This document shows, one piece after another, positions 1-11,465 of a stretch of 64,000 nt of DNA. This DNA comes from Hemerocallis citrina (taxonomy: Eukaryota; Streptophyta; Magnoliopsida; Asparagales; Asphodelaceae). Each line of letters begins with the position of its first letter. Position 1 is the first letter of the stretch. Position numbers and translations under genes: made by a program. Under the pieces are notes generated by a model that made no database searches, had not been told where the DNA came from, and worked only from the letters and a program-made list of their open reading frames with translations. The stretch is taken from positions 84,698,853-84,762,852 of the forward strand of contig CM030367.1 in assembly GCA_017893485.1 (NCBI GenBank). The letters run 5' to 3'.

Positions 1-388
1 TGTATAACAATTATAATCTAGTTAAAACCTTTTGGAATTTCGAATTGAGATAGAACTGGAGTCGCTTTGGCTCAAGTAGAATTGATAGAGAATGAGGCTT
101 GCTGGCCTGGTTATTGAGTGCGAATTAAGGGTGTGGAGGTCGCGGGTTCGAGCCCTGAGGATCTCGGCTTATTGTTTTATATACTGTTTTTGAATATTTT
201 GAAAATACAAATTGATTTCTAAGGAAATTATTTTAATGGAAATTTGTATAAATGTTTTTTGGATTAAATTTCACATCTAAATGAGTAATTAATTACAAAT
301 TTGGTAATTGTATTTGAGATATATGAATATAGATGATTTTAATTGAACTAAAGATTTTGAAGTCCTTTTATAACTACATTTGAGGAAT

Positions 389-402
389 TTTGATTAAGAA
401 AA
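389..402. repeat. Target site duplication of the RTE LINE, left copy
   Basis: TTTGATTAAGAAAA occurs here and again at 3552-3565, immediately outside the two ends of the LINE. The copies are identical over 14 bp, which is typical of target-primed reverse transcription. Confidence 0.95.
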
Positions 403-930
403 GAAACAACAACAACAAAGCCTTTTTCCCAACTAGTTGGGGTCGGCTACATGCATCCTGGTTTTCCATTCTGCTTAGTTTAGAGCAACATCTTCTGTAA
501 GGTCACAAACTATATATTTTTTTTCACCGTTTCCACCCAAGTTAGTTTAGGTCTTCCTCTACCCCTAACCATATCCTCAATACTTATTAAATCACTCTTT
601 CTAACGGGGGCACTACCAGGTCTACGTGTGACTTGTCCAAATCACCTGAGGCAATTCTCTCTTAACTTATCTTGGATTGGAGCTACCTTTAGCATGTCTC
701 TTATATGCTAGTTTCTAATTCTCTTCTTCCTTGTTTTACCACACATCCATTTTAGCATCCTCATCTCCGCTACACTCATTTTTGGAACATGTTTTTTTTG
801 TTGCCCAACACTCTGCTTCATACATCATTGCTGGTCTAACTGCCATCTTATAAAAATTTTCCTTCAACTTCAAAGGTATACGTTTGTCATACAAAATATC
901 ACTAGTACTTCTCCACTTAAGCCACCCTGC

Positions 931-1650
931 TTAGATCCTATGTATAACATCTTCACAAATCTCCCCATCTCTTTTTATAATCGAGCCTAAATATCGAAAA
1001 TGGTCTCTCTTAGGTGTCTCTTGGACATCATGTTTCACAACTTTCTTAGTTGTGTTCCGAATATCACTAAAATCACACTCCATATACTCTGTTTTAGTTC
1101 TGCTTAACCTAAAGCCTCTAGCTTCCAAAGTTTCTCTCCACAATTCTAATTTAGCATTGACTCCTGCTCTAGTCTCGTCCACTAAGACGTTGCCATCGGC
1201 AAAAAGCATACACAAAGCCACCTCATCTTGTATTCCTCGTTTCAATTCATCCATAACCAAAGTAAAGAGGTAGGGGCTTAAAGCCTAACCTTGGTGTAAA
1301 CCTACTATAATAGGTAAATGGCTGGTCTCTCCTGTGGTTGTCCTAATTGTGGTTGTTGCCCCTGCATACATATCCTTAATTACCTCAATATACTGAAAAG
1401 TTACTCTTTTATCATTTAACCCCCACCATACTATGTCTCTAGGGACTTTATCATATGTTTTTTCTAGATCTATAAAAACCATATGTAGATCTTTCTTATT
1501 CTCTCTATACTTTTCCATCAATATCCTCAGTACATAAATTGCTTCCATTGTAGACCTCCCAGACATAAACCCAAACTGATTCTCAGACACACTTTTTAGT
1601 CTCAGTCTATGTTCGATCACCCTCTCCCAAGTTTTCATCGTATGACTCAT
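931..1650 (-). pseudogene. RTE LINE reverse transcriptase (broken, active-site Asp lost)
   Basis: The minus-strand frame 1650-1285 carries ENQFGFMSGRSTMEAI, an RKLMEKYRE-like helix and VFIDLEKTYDKVPRD. The latter holds the first catalytic Asp of the reverse transcriptase. It ends at GLHQG. The second frame, 1260-931, begins VMDELKRGIQ and reads CMLFADGNVLVDETRAGVN. The usual FADD box is FADG here, so the second catalytic Asp is replaced by Gly. A stop or shift near 1275 separates the two halves. Gene order and motifs fit the RTE clade. The copy is inactive on two independent grounds, broken frames and active-site loss. Confidence 0.93.
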
Positions 1651-2626
1651 TAATTTAATTCCTCGGTAGTTTGAGCAACATTGTATATCTCCTTTTTCTT
1701 ATATATAGGTACTAAAATACTTTTTCTCCATTCATTGGGCATCTTCTTAGTCCTTAAAATTTTATTAAATAATTTTTTTAGTCAACCCACTCCTACATGC
1801 CCAAGACACTTCCAAACTTCAATGGGTATATCATCCGGTCCTAATGTTTTTCCTATTTTCATCCTTCCTAGAGTATTTCGAACCTCTGATATCCTAATTC
1901 TACGGAAAAACATATGCTCTGGACTCTCCCTCGAGTCCTCTATATTTAAATTTACAAGTTTTTCATTTAATAACTTCTCAAAGTAATTTCGCCATCTTTC
2001 CTTAATTTCCTCATATTTTACTAAGACTCTTGAGTACTCGCTCTTAATACTCCTAATTGTATCCAGATCTTTTGTTTTTCTATCACTTTATTTAGCAAGC
2101 TTATGAATGTTATTTTCTCTTTCTTTTGTTTCTAATTTTGTGTATAAATCATCATAAGCATTTTGTTTTGCATCTCTTACCAATTTCTTAACTTCTTTTC
2201 TAACAGTCTTATAGCACTCCAAGTCCTCTTCATTTCTATTCTTTTGCCATATTTTGAAGGTTGATCCTTTTTCTCTCACAATATTTTGGAGTTCTTCTTT
2301 CCACCACCATATTTCTTTATTTAGTAACCCTCTGCCTTTAGATTCTTCAAGTACCTCCTTTGAAATTTCTCTTATGTACCTAGCCATTTAGTCCACATCA
2401 TATTTGTCTCCCCTTCCTGATTCCATGATGCTCCTTTAAGGACTTTATCTCTAAAAACTTCTAGTTTATTTTCCTTCAAGTTCCACCACTTAATTCTTAG
2501 GTTCCTAGTCTCCTTCCTTGCACATATGTGTTTCTCAATCTTAACATCTAAAATCATTAATCTATGTTGTGAGGTTAAACACTCTCCCTGTATAACTTTA
2601 CAATCTTTACATGTTAAGAGATCCAC
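1651..2626 (-). pseudogene. RTE LINE region between endonuclease and reverse transcriptase (broken)
   Basis: Two minus-strand frames, 2626-2372 and 2387-2088, cover the linker. They include LRIKWWNLKE and a stretch rich in Lys, Glu and Trp (IWWWKEELQN, WQKNRNEEDLECY) that is typical of the spacer before the RTE reverse transcriptase. From 2087 to 1651 no frame stays open, although the sequence is collinear with the family. The frames overlap by 16 bp, indicating a frameshift near 2380. No catalytic function is assigned to this part. Confidence 0.7.
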
Positions 2627-2671
2627 CTTTCTAGTGATGAAAAATCAATCTGACTCCTATTTGTTCCACTT

Positions 2672-3471
2672 TTAAAGGTTATCAAATGTCCCCCCCCCCC
2701 CCCCCCTCTTCCTAAAATAAGTATTTGCTAGTATAAGATCATACGAAGCCACAAAATCTAATAGTGCCTCTCCACCATCGTTCTTATTTCCGAATCCATG
2801 TCCTCCATGCACCCTCTCATATCCCATGTTATCTTCTCCTACACGTTCATTGAAATCTCCTATAAATAGTTTCTCACCTATGGGTACTCCATAAATTATT
2901 TCATCCATATCTTTCCAAAATTTATTTGTAGCTTGTGCATCTAATCCTACTTGGGGTGCATAAGCACTAATGATATTAATTATGTTTCTCCCTAATACAA
3001 GCTTAATTTGTATTATTTTATCCCTTTTCCTATTAACACCTACTAAATCTCTTTTAAATTTTTTATCTACTAAAATTCCTCCTCCATTTCTATTTCTAAT
3101 TTTACTGGTATAATATAATTTAAAACCATCTATCTGTTTAGCTTTCTGTCCTATGCACTTGTTTCTTGTAAACAAGCTATATTAATATTTCTTCTAATCA
3201 TGATATCTATTAAATCTATGCATTTTTCTGTTAGTGTTCCTATATTCCAAATCGCTAACATAAGCCTATTTTCTTGAACTAGCTTCTTTATCCGCACACA
3301 TCCAAATTGGTGCAGGAACCCTTGCCCATTTTTCACTGCACCCAAACGCCGGTGCGACGCCCCTTGCACATTTTTCGAAGCACCCAGAGGCAAGCACAAT
3401 GCATCACTTCCAGGGAATGCCCTAGCATTTGCGCATACATTATTAGGATTCATGTTTATAAGATTTGACAA
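2672..3471 (-). pseudogene. RTE LINE endonuclease domain (broken)
   Basis: Two overlapping minus-strand frames encode an apurinic endonuclease-like domain. The first (3471-3151) contains WNIGTLT and ends near CLQET, matching the N-terminal active-site strand of LINE endonucleases. The second (3175-2672) contains NGGGILVDKK, ISAYAPQVGLD, FIGDFNERVG and LLDFVASYDLILANTYF, which are landmarks of the RTE endonuclease. The usual GDFN motif is intact. The frame shifts between the two pieces and is lost at a run of 17 C (2690-2706). In the family this enzyme nicks target DNA to prime reverse transcription. Here it cannot be made as one protein. Confidence 0.9.
2690..2706. repeat. Poly-C tract (17 C) inside the LINE ORF
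   Basis: An uninterrupted run of 17 C on the plus strand reads as a glycine-coding G run on the coding minus strand, just after the endonuclease motifs. The reading frame ends at it. Such runs are prone to slippage and to sequencing error, so its exact length should be treated with care. Confidence 0.85.
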
Positions 3472-3551
3472 AATTTTGTGCTGGCTGTCGCAACCGTCCT
3501 CCCTACCCGGTTTGTGGCCGGATTCCTAGCTTGGGATAGGCAATGGCGGAG

Positions 3552-3565
3552 TTTGATTAAGAAAA
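3552..3565. repeat. Target site duplication of the RTE LINE, right copy
   Basis: Identical to 389-402. The sequence that follows continues LTR copy d, which confirms that the LINE interrupted that LTR. Confidence 0.95.
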
Positions 3566-4458
3566 AGGAAATCTAAATAATTGAGAATGACTAGTTTGTG
3601 AAATGAAGAAGAGACGAATTAGGAATATGAAGGAACTGAATCCTGATGACTTTAAGGGGTTAGGAATAACCTAGAGAGCTTTGGTGAAGTTTGAAACGTG
3701 TAGACTCTACAGGCTGAGCGAGACCCAGGATACCGGCAAGTTGTGACTTATTGAAAATTGAGAATTTTCCAGTGCAGGCTAGTGTTCTCGGTGTGTTGAT
3801 TTAGTCCGTTAGGGTGAGCCAGCTCTAGGCAATATTAATTATGCTTTGAGACAAGCACTAGATGGGAGATGTGACGAAGCGGGAGAAAACGTGAGTTTGA
3901 GAGCTTTAGAATTATCCATGGTGTGAGATATTTCCCAGTATTCCGAGATGTGAGTGAAATAGTCTCCAGAATTATTTACAGTTAGGAGTTGATCTCTAAA
4001 ATTATCAGGATGGGAGCGATGCTCATGGAACGTTTGTGTGATGAGGGTTCTAGGATGACGTGCGGAGTAAGATTTTCTCAATTATTCCTAGATGTGAGTG
4101 AAATAGTCTTCAGGATTATCTGAGGAAGGAGATTGACCTCCAGAATTTTCTGGGCGAGAACCAATACTCACAATACGTCTGAATCTTGAAGTTCGTCATG
4201 ATTATAGGTTTGCATAACGAGGTATTGAACCCTGTAATGAGGAGAACTCTAACGGCTTGCCCTCGGACCTATGTTGTATGGGCGGCATAGATTCTGAACA
4301 AACGCGCATTAGAAGTGCATCATGTTCATAAGTGTCGTGCATTAGTTATTAGGTTCATAACATACACTGGCATACTTAGGAATAGTCACATTTCATACTT
4401 TTCTTATGCATTCAAGTTTTTAATCGTGAAATAGAGGATCGCTTTTATAATAGCATTG

Positions 4459-4480
4459 CGTCAGTTGCATTCAACTGAAG
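4459..4480 (+). other. Conserved LTR hairpin, copy d
   Basis: CGTCAGTTG, a 4-nt loop, then CAACTGAAG: eight of nine pairs form. It stands at the same place as in the other LTR copies, about 250 bp before the LTR end and followed by a CCCACAG-like box (here GCTCACAG). Confidence 0.7.
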
Positions 4481-4730
4481 TGCTCACAGTTCTCAAATGT
4501 TGCAGGACTCTGATTAGCAAGTGGCGCGGATGCGAGCTTGTGACTAGTGATGTTACGAAATAGAATATTCGTGATGATACAAGTTGTATTTTATGTGTAC
4601 TTTCTACTGTGTATTGTAATGAATATTGTTGTAATGAAAAAGTTTTAAATTCCCTATATTTTGTACGAAATTGAAGTAAAGATTCTAAATGTGCCATGAA
4701 TTGTCTATGTATGAAATTTGGGGCATTATA

Positions 4731-6619
4731 GTTAGGGTGCTGCTTAAACTGATAATCTGATCAAGCATATATGGCTCTTGAATCGGGTTCAAAAACAACC
4801 CAAGTCAACAACGTTTAGTTCTTTGTTTTCCAGTTTTGAACCCTACTATCTTGGCTGTTTTTTTGTTGTTGATGTTTTGAACTCGTTTAGCGATGTAAAC
4901 TTGTTGTTTGAGAATCATGAGTTACTGTTTAAGTAACATTGAGGTGAATTCAGATGATATCGAGAAGGAAGTGAAATTTGGACTCGAATGGCGCCTAAAA
5001 AAAACAAGAAGCGGGCTCGGTTTTGGTCAGTTTGAGGGCTCAGGAGTGAGCCCTGTGGAGGCGGATTTTGAGCTCTGTTTTATCTGAGAGTGGACTAGGT
5101 TGGGTTGATCTAGGACTTAGAGAATTTCAGGGCAGTCAAGGACCTTTTAGATAAAGCTCAACCTAGAACAAGTCTTATCATTTAGCTCGGGTTCTTTGTA
5201 GCTTGATTACTGGTAAGAATGAGTCAAACTAGTTGTTATGAACAACTGAAAAATTGAAAGTGTGATATTAGAGCTTGTGATCTATTATGAAGCTAGATCA
5301 AGAACTACAAAGAGACTGAGAGTTGTATGAGACGTGTGATAATTGATAGAACATATTCTATGGATTTTAGTGCAATCTAGTTTAATAAAGTTCAACTAGA
5401 ATTTCTAGGATAACCAGTACCCCTAGTTTTAATATGATATCTAATAAAAGATGAGGTTGTCGTACGGTTACTTAGTTCGTAATTTAGTGCTATAACCTAA
5501 AGTGTGTGAGTTCTAGAAGCTGAGCAAGGTCCAAGATACCGACAGTGCTATGTTTCTTAGAAAACAGGGATAGGCCAGGTTCGGCGAGTTTTCCCATATG
5601 TTAATGGCATAAGTCTGGTAGGGTGATGCTAGCTCTAGGCCGTGTTGTTAATGATTGTAAGGACATGCACTAGTTGGGAGTTGTATTCACCAGTCAATGG
5701 GACGTGTGCGGCATTGTCTCAACTATTAATGTATATGATCTAGTGTTAATAATGGGAGCTGAATATAGGTCGCAGGGCTCCTGTCAGAACTTAGGGGATG
5801 GACCTTTAAGTGTTTGTCGATGTTCTCCGTTATCGGATACAAATGGGGAGCGAGAGTTTAACTCTGGGATTTTCGGCGGAGTAAGGGAAGGCAGGCAGGG
5901 TCACCTTTATATTGAGTGATAACTTTTGGTAAGGTCCGTAAGAAGAGGAAGACCGCAGGGTCCCGATAGAATGGACTGACCACGGTCTGACTGCAATATA
6001 GGAGATGGATCGCATGGGCTGCAACCTTGCCAATCACTAAATAAATATCAGGAACAGAGGAGAATACATGATTAGGATGACATTGTGAGGGGTCGGACCC
6101 TATAAGAAGGAGTACGATAGTAGCTTGCATTCGGAACATATGTTGTATGGGTAGCATAAATTTCCAAACAAGCTTGCATTAGAAAAGAGCATTGGTGTGC
6201 ATTTTTGTGCATTAGACTTCTAGGGTCATGGGATACACTAGCGCATCTTGAATATATACTCATAAAATACTCACATTGTATGGAATTAATTTTATTATTG
6301 AGAGTGTTAGATTTCGTTATTATCATCAGCCGTGCGTCGGTTACATAAATTGACATGCCCACAGTTGGTAGTTTTGCAGGACCTTCTGATTTTGGGAGCG
6401 GGGACTCGAGTATTGTGGAGCATCCAAGTGAGAGTTTGAGTCTTGAAATGATGTAAACAAGATGTATATTCATTTGGAACATTCTTAAACAATGTAACAA
6501 AATTCAATGTAAATAAAGTTTTTAATTTCCTGTGAATTGTATTGTGTTATATACTCATTTGAAGTAAAAGATTCTGGATATGTCACGAATTTTCAGTGTA
6601 CCGAAATCAGGGCACTACA
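4731..6619 (+). mobile_element. Long LTR of the LARD-like family, copy h (3' part only)
   Basis: This segment ends with CAGGGCACTACA at 6619, the family terminus. Within it are a diverged core block (6121-6182, with ATGTTGTATGGG followed by an AAACAAGCTTGCATTAG-like tail), a hairpin at 6335-6355 followed by TGCCCACAG, and the A-rich tail. The 5' part is missing on the left, where copy d ends. The simplest reading is that d inserted into h and the rest of h lies left of the window. It is more diverged than copies c and e. I see no coding sequence in it. Confidence 0.65.
6335..6355 (+). other. Conserved LTR hairpin, copy h
   Basis: CGTCGGTT and AATTGACA arms around a short loop. In RNA the changed positions still pair as two G-U wobbles. 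Only the outermost pair is lost. The box TGCCCACAG follows, as in the other copies. Confidence 0.6.
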
Positions 6620-7003
6620 AATCTCACAAAGAGTTCGGAGTCCAGCTCTTCTCTAGAGCTTCTCCCAAAGCTCGCCAACTCCAAGAAACAAGCTCGAAGT
6701 CTGAGCTCATCCCAAGAGCTGCCCCCTAAGCTCACCTTCCGAACGGCTCTTCCCTAGAGCTGACGATCTTCTTCTTCTCGCTCGCCTCCCGAGTGACCTT
6801 CTCCTTCCACCTCTCCTTTGGAACAAAGCTCGCCTAACTCCAAGCAGCAAATTCTGAGTCCAACGCCTCCCTAGGTCTAACCTTGCAGCTTCTAGAACCT
6901 TTCCCCAACGTATTGACTCATTGTAACAGGCGGCTATCTATATTTTTTTCCGTTCTTTTGAACTCATTGCATGCACTAGACTAGTTAATTATTTTTTAAT
7001 TAG
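6620..7003. repeat. AGCTC-rich degenerate repeat spacer
   Basis: After LTR h come many AGCTC and GAGCT words in a C-rich, roughly 25-30 bp degenerate rhythm (6640-6760), then AT-rich sequence to 7003. The rhythm resembles the better ordered array at 10110-10412. The two may be parts of one older repeat split by the block at 7004-10045. No gene is visible. Confidence 0.4.
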
Positions 7004-7725
7004 TGTCAATGCCCAAATTTTGTTCTATTATTGAGGATCTTTCCTTTGGATTTTAAACCCAAGCCCAAAGCCCAAACCATTTAACCCTAATCTCTATCCA
7101 AACCCAAAACCTAACTGCAAACCCTTACCCACTGCCATATATATTTAATCCACCCTAATCACCCTCCATCTTCAGTAACCCTAACCTAAACAACCGCCAC
7201 CCCCCTATGCATATATTAATCCCCATCTTAATCACCTCATCTTCAATCTCAAACAGCTCCATACTCCATCACCACCTGACCTTACCTCCATCCCTCACCA
7301 TGCCTCTAACACCCAACCAACCCCACTGCCTTTCTGCCCTCACCTTCAATTCCCGTCACCTCCACATCAAATCGAACCCATCAACTCCTCATCCTAACCA
7401 ACTCCATCCCCTTGTTGCCACGTCCTCTCCTCCACCCGCCAGCCACCACCTCTTCAAACCCACTCATCCCCATCCCGACCCTCATCACCATAGATATCAT
7501 CCACAGCCACCTCCACACCACACTTGACCACCACCACTGCCTCCACCCTCCTTGATGCATATTCCGGAACACCAACTGCCAAACTCGAACAGCCCCTCTC
7601 CTTCCCTAAACAGTCAACCCCTACACTCCATCACCACTTATTGCTCCTCCCGCAACCCAACAACACCACCATTTATTCCTTGATGCGTTTGTTACTATAG
7701 TTGTTGCATTCGTAGTCATTGTCGT

Positions 7726-7917
7726 TGTTGAATTTGTTGCTATCATCGCTTGATGTAGCTAATGTCGTCACTGTTGTTGAGTTGCTGCCCTTGTTGCCTC
7801 CGTGCTACATCTGTCGTCATTGTTGCGTTTGTTGCTGTCGTCGCTTGTTGTAGCTACTGTCGTCACTATTGTTGAGTTGTTGCCCTTGTTGCCACCGCCT
7901 ATTGTCGACTCATGCGC
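7726..7917. repeat. Two-copy 96-bp GTT/TCG-rich tandem repeat
   Basis: A unit beginning near 7726 (GTTGAATTTGTTGCTATC) recurs at 7822 (GTTGCGTTTGTTGCTGTC) with matching downstream words, including TGTAGCTA, GTCGTCACT and CCCTTGTTGCC. The period is 96 bp. Low-complexity trinucleotide sequence extends on both sides. Confidence 0.75.
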
Positions 7918-9610
7918 CGCACTGCCAAGCCGCAAGTCGTCATCGCTTTACCTTCTCCCCGTCATCTTTGCACATTGTAATCGTCGTCAGAGACAAGCGT
8001 TTCTTAAACTCTTACAATCAGTTCTAATTCTTATTAATCTATTGTATTATCGACCTTATTCATAATCACTTCTTGATTTATTCAAATCTTGAATCACTTT
8101 TTATATTCATGAACAACCATTCTTATTAGATTTTTCTGCCTTGTCGTATGTCTAATTTTGCGTAAATATTTGTACCTTGTCCCCATAACTAAAATTAATG
8201 TTTTATAGATGTGTCTCATGTCCCTCTGAGTGTAGAATCCATATCATCTTACGGTTTCGTAAACTGACTTATAGGTTGTGAGATATTAAAGTTTTAGTAC
8301 TATAACGTCTAAATTTCCAAAGTGCTGTTTAAGGTGTATAGTCCCAGTGAATTAACTAGAATAACAGATTGTTAGTGAAATTAAAATCTGAGATTAACCT
8401 GAATTGGGCACTGTTAGGAGTTAGTTTATAATTTTTATGAGGTTTAATAATGATTTACAGTAGAATTATAAGCATGAGAATTTAACCTTATATTGCTGCT
8501 TGAACATTATACATGTAAAGAATTAACTGGTAGGCATATCTACTTACTTAGAATATGCATATGAATATGCGTTGGATTCGGCAGGGAGTCTACTTTCTAT
8601 AACCCCTAACGGAATCGATTTTTCTTTCCTGTAGAAGCGGGAAAGTGAATTTTAGTGTCGTTGTGTATTACTGTCAGAATTGTATTTTTGTGTTCTTGAA
8701 CTATATGTATATTGTTATTCATGCTTAATGAATTATACTAATATTGTGTATCAATAGAAAAGTTTCATATCATGCATTTGCACCTATCATTTGAAACCTT
8801 ATTTATTACCTTCTTGTCTCTATATCATGTATTGCATCAATTCTTGATACTTGTCCTGATTACCATCTTGTTTCTATCATAACTAGCATCGTTATCATAG
8901 TTATTGTGGTGTATTGGATTGTGGAACTAAGTGCCACATCGAAGGTACCAGTGGGGTCCACCTCTAGAATCTGCAGGCGCCACATCTAGAATCTGTAGGG
9001 GCCATTCTAGAGTCCAATATCCAAAGTAGTGACATGGTAAAAAAATTGACAAGCCGGGGTAATAAAGGGTACCTCTTAGTAGTGGACAGCATAGCAGAGT
9101 GTACTCGAAAGGGGACTCATGTTTTCCGCATTATTGTTATCGATCATTGTTCATCGTTTATTGTTTACCGATTATTGTTTATCGTTAGTGGAAGGCCATT
9201 ATCATTATTATTATTGAATGATCAAATTACATAATCCTGTAGACTTTACCACTTAAGTCCAAACGTTCACTTGATTGTTATGCACCCGAACATATTGTAT
9301 GGGACACAAGATTGCGTGCATTAGATAGGTTAATAAAAGATTGATAGACCTAAGATTGACACTGAGCATCGACACTTGCATTATTGATTATTGACTATTA
9401 TTTATCGACCATTGCATCATTCATTATTAACTATTGATCACTGCATCTCGATTGATTATACCTCACCGTTATGATTGCTTTATTTAATCGTCATTACTTG
9501 TATTGTACATGATCATATCGTCCTAATATTCGTATTGCTTTTTCTTGTTTTCTTATATATAATATTTTATTGTTTGTTACTACTTGCTGTCCGAAACTTG
9601 CTCTAACTGA

Positions 9611-9628
9611 ACCCCCCCCCCCCTCCCC
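9611..9628. repeat. C-rich homopolymer tract
   Basis: A long run of C, broken once by T, follows GAACC. It is a simple low-complexity tract with no functional inference. Confidence 0.7.
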
Positions 9629-10109
9629 CAAACCACCTCAGATGATGTTTATGCAGGCACCGATGGTGAAATACCATAGGAACTCGGTGAGCAGATCTTC
9701 TGGACGACCACGATCGGATTGTTATATTATATTCTTTTATTCTAGTTGCTATTTTATCTAGTGAGTCATAGAAAACTGGTTATTGAACTATTGTTATTTT
9801 TGTACATTGTATTTCCTGGCATTTTGAGTCAAAGTTTACGTTTTCCAAGTGATGCTTATGTTTGAGGATTATTATTCTATTTCTTGTTCATGAGATTATT
9901 TTGTTGCCAGCATGGATGTATTTTTTTAATACTTGTTGAGATTATATCTGTAAAGTTTATGAATGATGTGAGTTTGAATACTTGTATCATTTGTTGGGCC
10001 TTGGTTGTGTGCCCGTAGTTCTGTATTTTGGGAAACAAAGCATGACACAAAGAGAGCAAGATTCGACACAAAATTACTTAAGAAACCCTTATCAACCTTC
10101 CAGTATAAA

Positions 10110-10412
10110 CACAAAGCTTCCTGGTAGCGAAACTCCTCTTTGTAGCTCCTTCATGGCGAAGCTCCTCTTCATAGCTCCTCTAGGAAGAAGCTCTTTGTCT
10201 TGACTCTTCTGTGGCGAAGCTCATCTTCGTAGCTCCTCATGGGCGATGCTCGTCTTCAAAGCTCCTTCGTGCTGAAGCTGCTCTTTGTAGCTCTTCCAGA
10301 GTGAATTTTCTCTTCTTAACTCCTTAGGGGCGAAGCTCTTCTTCAAAGCTCCTTCATGGTGAAGCTCATCTTCTTAGCTCCTCTGGGGCAAAGTTCTTCT
10401 TCTTAGCTCGCG
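10110..10412. repeat. ~30-bp minisatellite, about ten degenerate copies
   Basis: Units begin with AGCTCCT near 10143, 10173, 10231, 10260, 10289, 10347, 10376 and 10405, a spacing of 27-30 bp. Each unit contains a second GAAGCTC word about half way through, with consensus roughly AGCTCCT..GGGCGAAGCTC.TCTTC. Copies are degenerate, so the array is old. It does not look coding because stops occur in every frame. Confidence 0.8.
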
Positions 10413-10729
10413 ACCTACTCGATCAGGCCGAGCAAACCCCCACCCTAGAGCGTGCACCGAGCCGCTTGACAAAAATGCTACTTCTGGACCGTTCAATAGC
10501 TACAAATATTAGGCCATGCTCCTTGGTGCCAAAAAAAATTAAAAGAGAGAGGAGTTAGCGTCAACATGAAGAAGGAGAAGAAAGATAAAATAAAAAGAGA
10601 AAAAGCCAAAAGAAGAAAAGACAAGAAGGAAAAGACAATGAGGAGAGAGAAAGGAGAGGACCACGTGTGAAGCAAGCAGCTGACGCCAATCAGTGGCACG
10701 TGTGTTGCACGTTCCTGGTGTTATTCCAA

Positions 10730-10787
<58 letters not shown>

Positions 10788-10904
10788 GCTGACGACACCG
10801 GCACTAGAGAGCCCTTCTCCAGTGGCACGCACCTGAAAGGAGGGCCACCAGAGTGCTATGCGCTTGAGCGCATCTTTGGGCCCTCCGATCTCCATGAAGA
10901 GTGC
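10413..10904. other. Intergenic sequence between minisatellite and LTR a
   Basis: Apart from the AAT microsatellite this holds a GA-rich stretch (10545-10660) and mixed-composition sequence. It continues at 14244 once LTR a is removed, because the flanking AGTGC and AGGGC pair marks an insertion point. I see no gene. Confidence 0.5.
10729..10785. repeat. (AAT)n microsatellite
   Basis: About 19 uninterrupted AAT units. A minus-strand frame reading through it as poly-Tyr is an artefact of the repeat. Confidence 0.97.
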
Positions 10905-11457
10905 TGTAATATCCTAAAATTTCATTTTTAATAAAATATTATTTTTCACGTGTTGTGCACGTGCAAACTTCATGTGTATATTATTTATTTTATTTTATAT
11001 AAGATCTCATTTTAGTATGAACAATTATTTTCCTTTATTTTTCTAAAAGCCTATTTCTAAAGCCTAAAACACTATTTATTTGTTTTAGCCCACTTTAATC
11101 GATTATTATTTTGGTTGTCTTGGCCCACGAGCCTAAGCCCACTAATTATGAAGCCCACCAATTTAATAAATCAATTAAATGGTCACACTTGTCATGTAGA
11201 GACAAATAGTGAACATTTTGATTAATTAAATTGTACAAACTTCTACATAGGGGTACTAGGTGGCACGTGCGAAGCACATAGCGTGCAATGCACACTATAT
11301 TGGTGGCTGGATGGTGTATGGAGACATGGGAGAGTGGGTTGTGTGCATGGGTATTTTATTTGTGTGTGGGTGGTTGCTATAACTTCTACTCCTATCCTAG
11401 CACTCCATTCTACAACTATCCAACCAATCCTAGCCCTCCAGTCTACTCTAAAAATAG

Positions 11458-11465
11458 TATAAATA
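11458..11465 (+). promoter_or_regulatory. LTR TATA box, copy a
   Basis: TATAAATA followed by C-rich sequence, about 550 bp into the LTR. Copy b has the same box at the corresponding place on its sense strand (41725-41734), which supports a U3 promoter. Confidence 0.6.

Larger units (their letters stand above)
403..3551 (-). mobile_element. Complete RTE-clade LINE, minus strand
   Basis: This 3.15-kb non-LTR retrotransposon is read right to left. Its 3' end (left) has the plant RTE terminal sequence, seen on the plus strand as GTTGGGGTCGGCTACATG, next to a short TTG-type repeat tail. Its 5' end lies at about 3551. It is flanked by a perfect 14-bp target duplication, TTTGATTAAGAAAA, at 389-402 and 3552-3565. 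Domain order on the minus strand is endonuclease, linker, reverse transcriptase, as in a single-ORF RTE. The reading frame is broken many times, so the copy is dead. It sits inside LTR copy d and is therefore younger than d. Confidence 0.95.
1..4730 (+). mobile_element. Long LTR of the LARD-like family, copy d (5' end outside window, split by a LINE)
   Basis: The window opens inside this LTR. It resumes after the LINE at 3566 and ends near 4730 with GGGGCATTATA, matching the GGGGCGTTACA end of copy c with one change. It carries the family marks in order: a tRNA-like patch with a B-box motif near 143-154, degenerate tandem blocks at about 3880-4180, the core block at 4252-4312, the hairpin at 4459-4480, and a conserved 3' tail around TTTTGTACGAA. 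No coding sequence is visible. Whether it is a solo LTR or half of a full element cannot be seen because the left end is missing. LTR identity follows from the two-LTR copy at 56883-64000. Confidence 0.75.
7004..10045 (+). mobile_element. Probable diverged LTR of the long-LTR family, copy i (boundaries uncertain)
   Basis: The block starts TGTCAATGCCCAAATTTT, alignable with the family start TGTAACACCCCGAAATTC. It then has an AAGCCCAAAGCCCAAACC stretch and a TATATATTTAA box near 7138, like the U3 of copies a and b. Further on, 9290-9325 (ATATTGTATGGGACACAAGATTGCGTGCATTAG, weakly like the core block) supports membership. I could not find the hairpin or a convincing right end or target duplication, so the limits are estimates. 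C-rich low-complexity sequence (7195-7660) and GTT-rich sequence (7690-7920) lie inside. The short reading frames there look like by-products of composition. Confidence 0.35.

Noticed and set aside
143..154. Functional tRNA gene
   Set aside because: Only B-box-like words, with or without a weak box A. No acceptor stem or cloverleaf can be formed.
7207..8065. Pro/His-rich and Leu/Val-rich frames
   Set aside because: Generated by CCA- and GTT-type low-complexity sequence with no domain.
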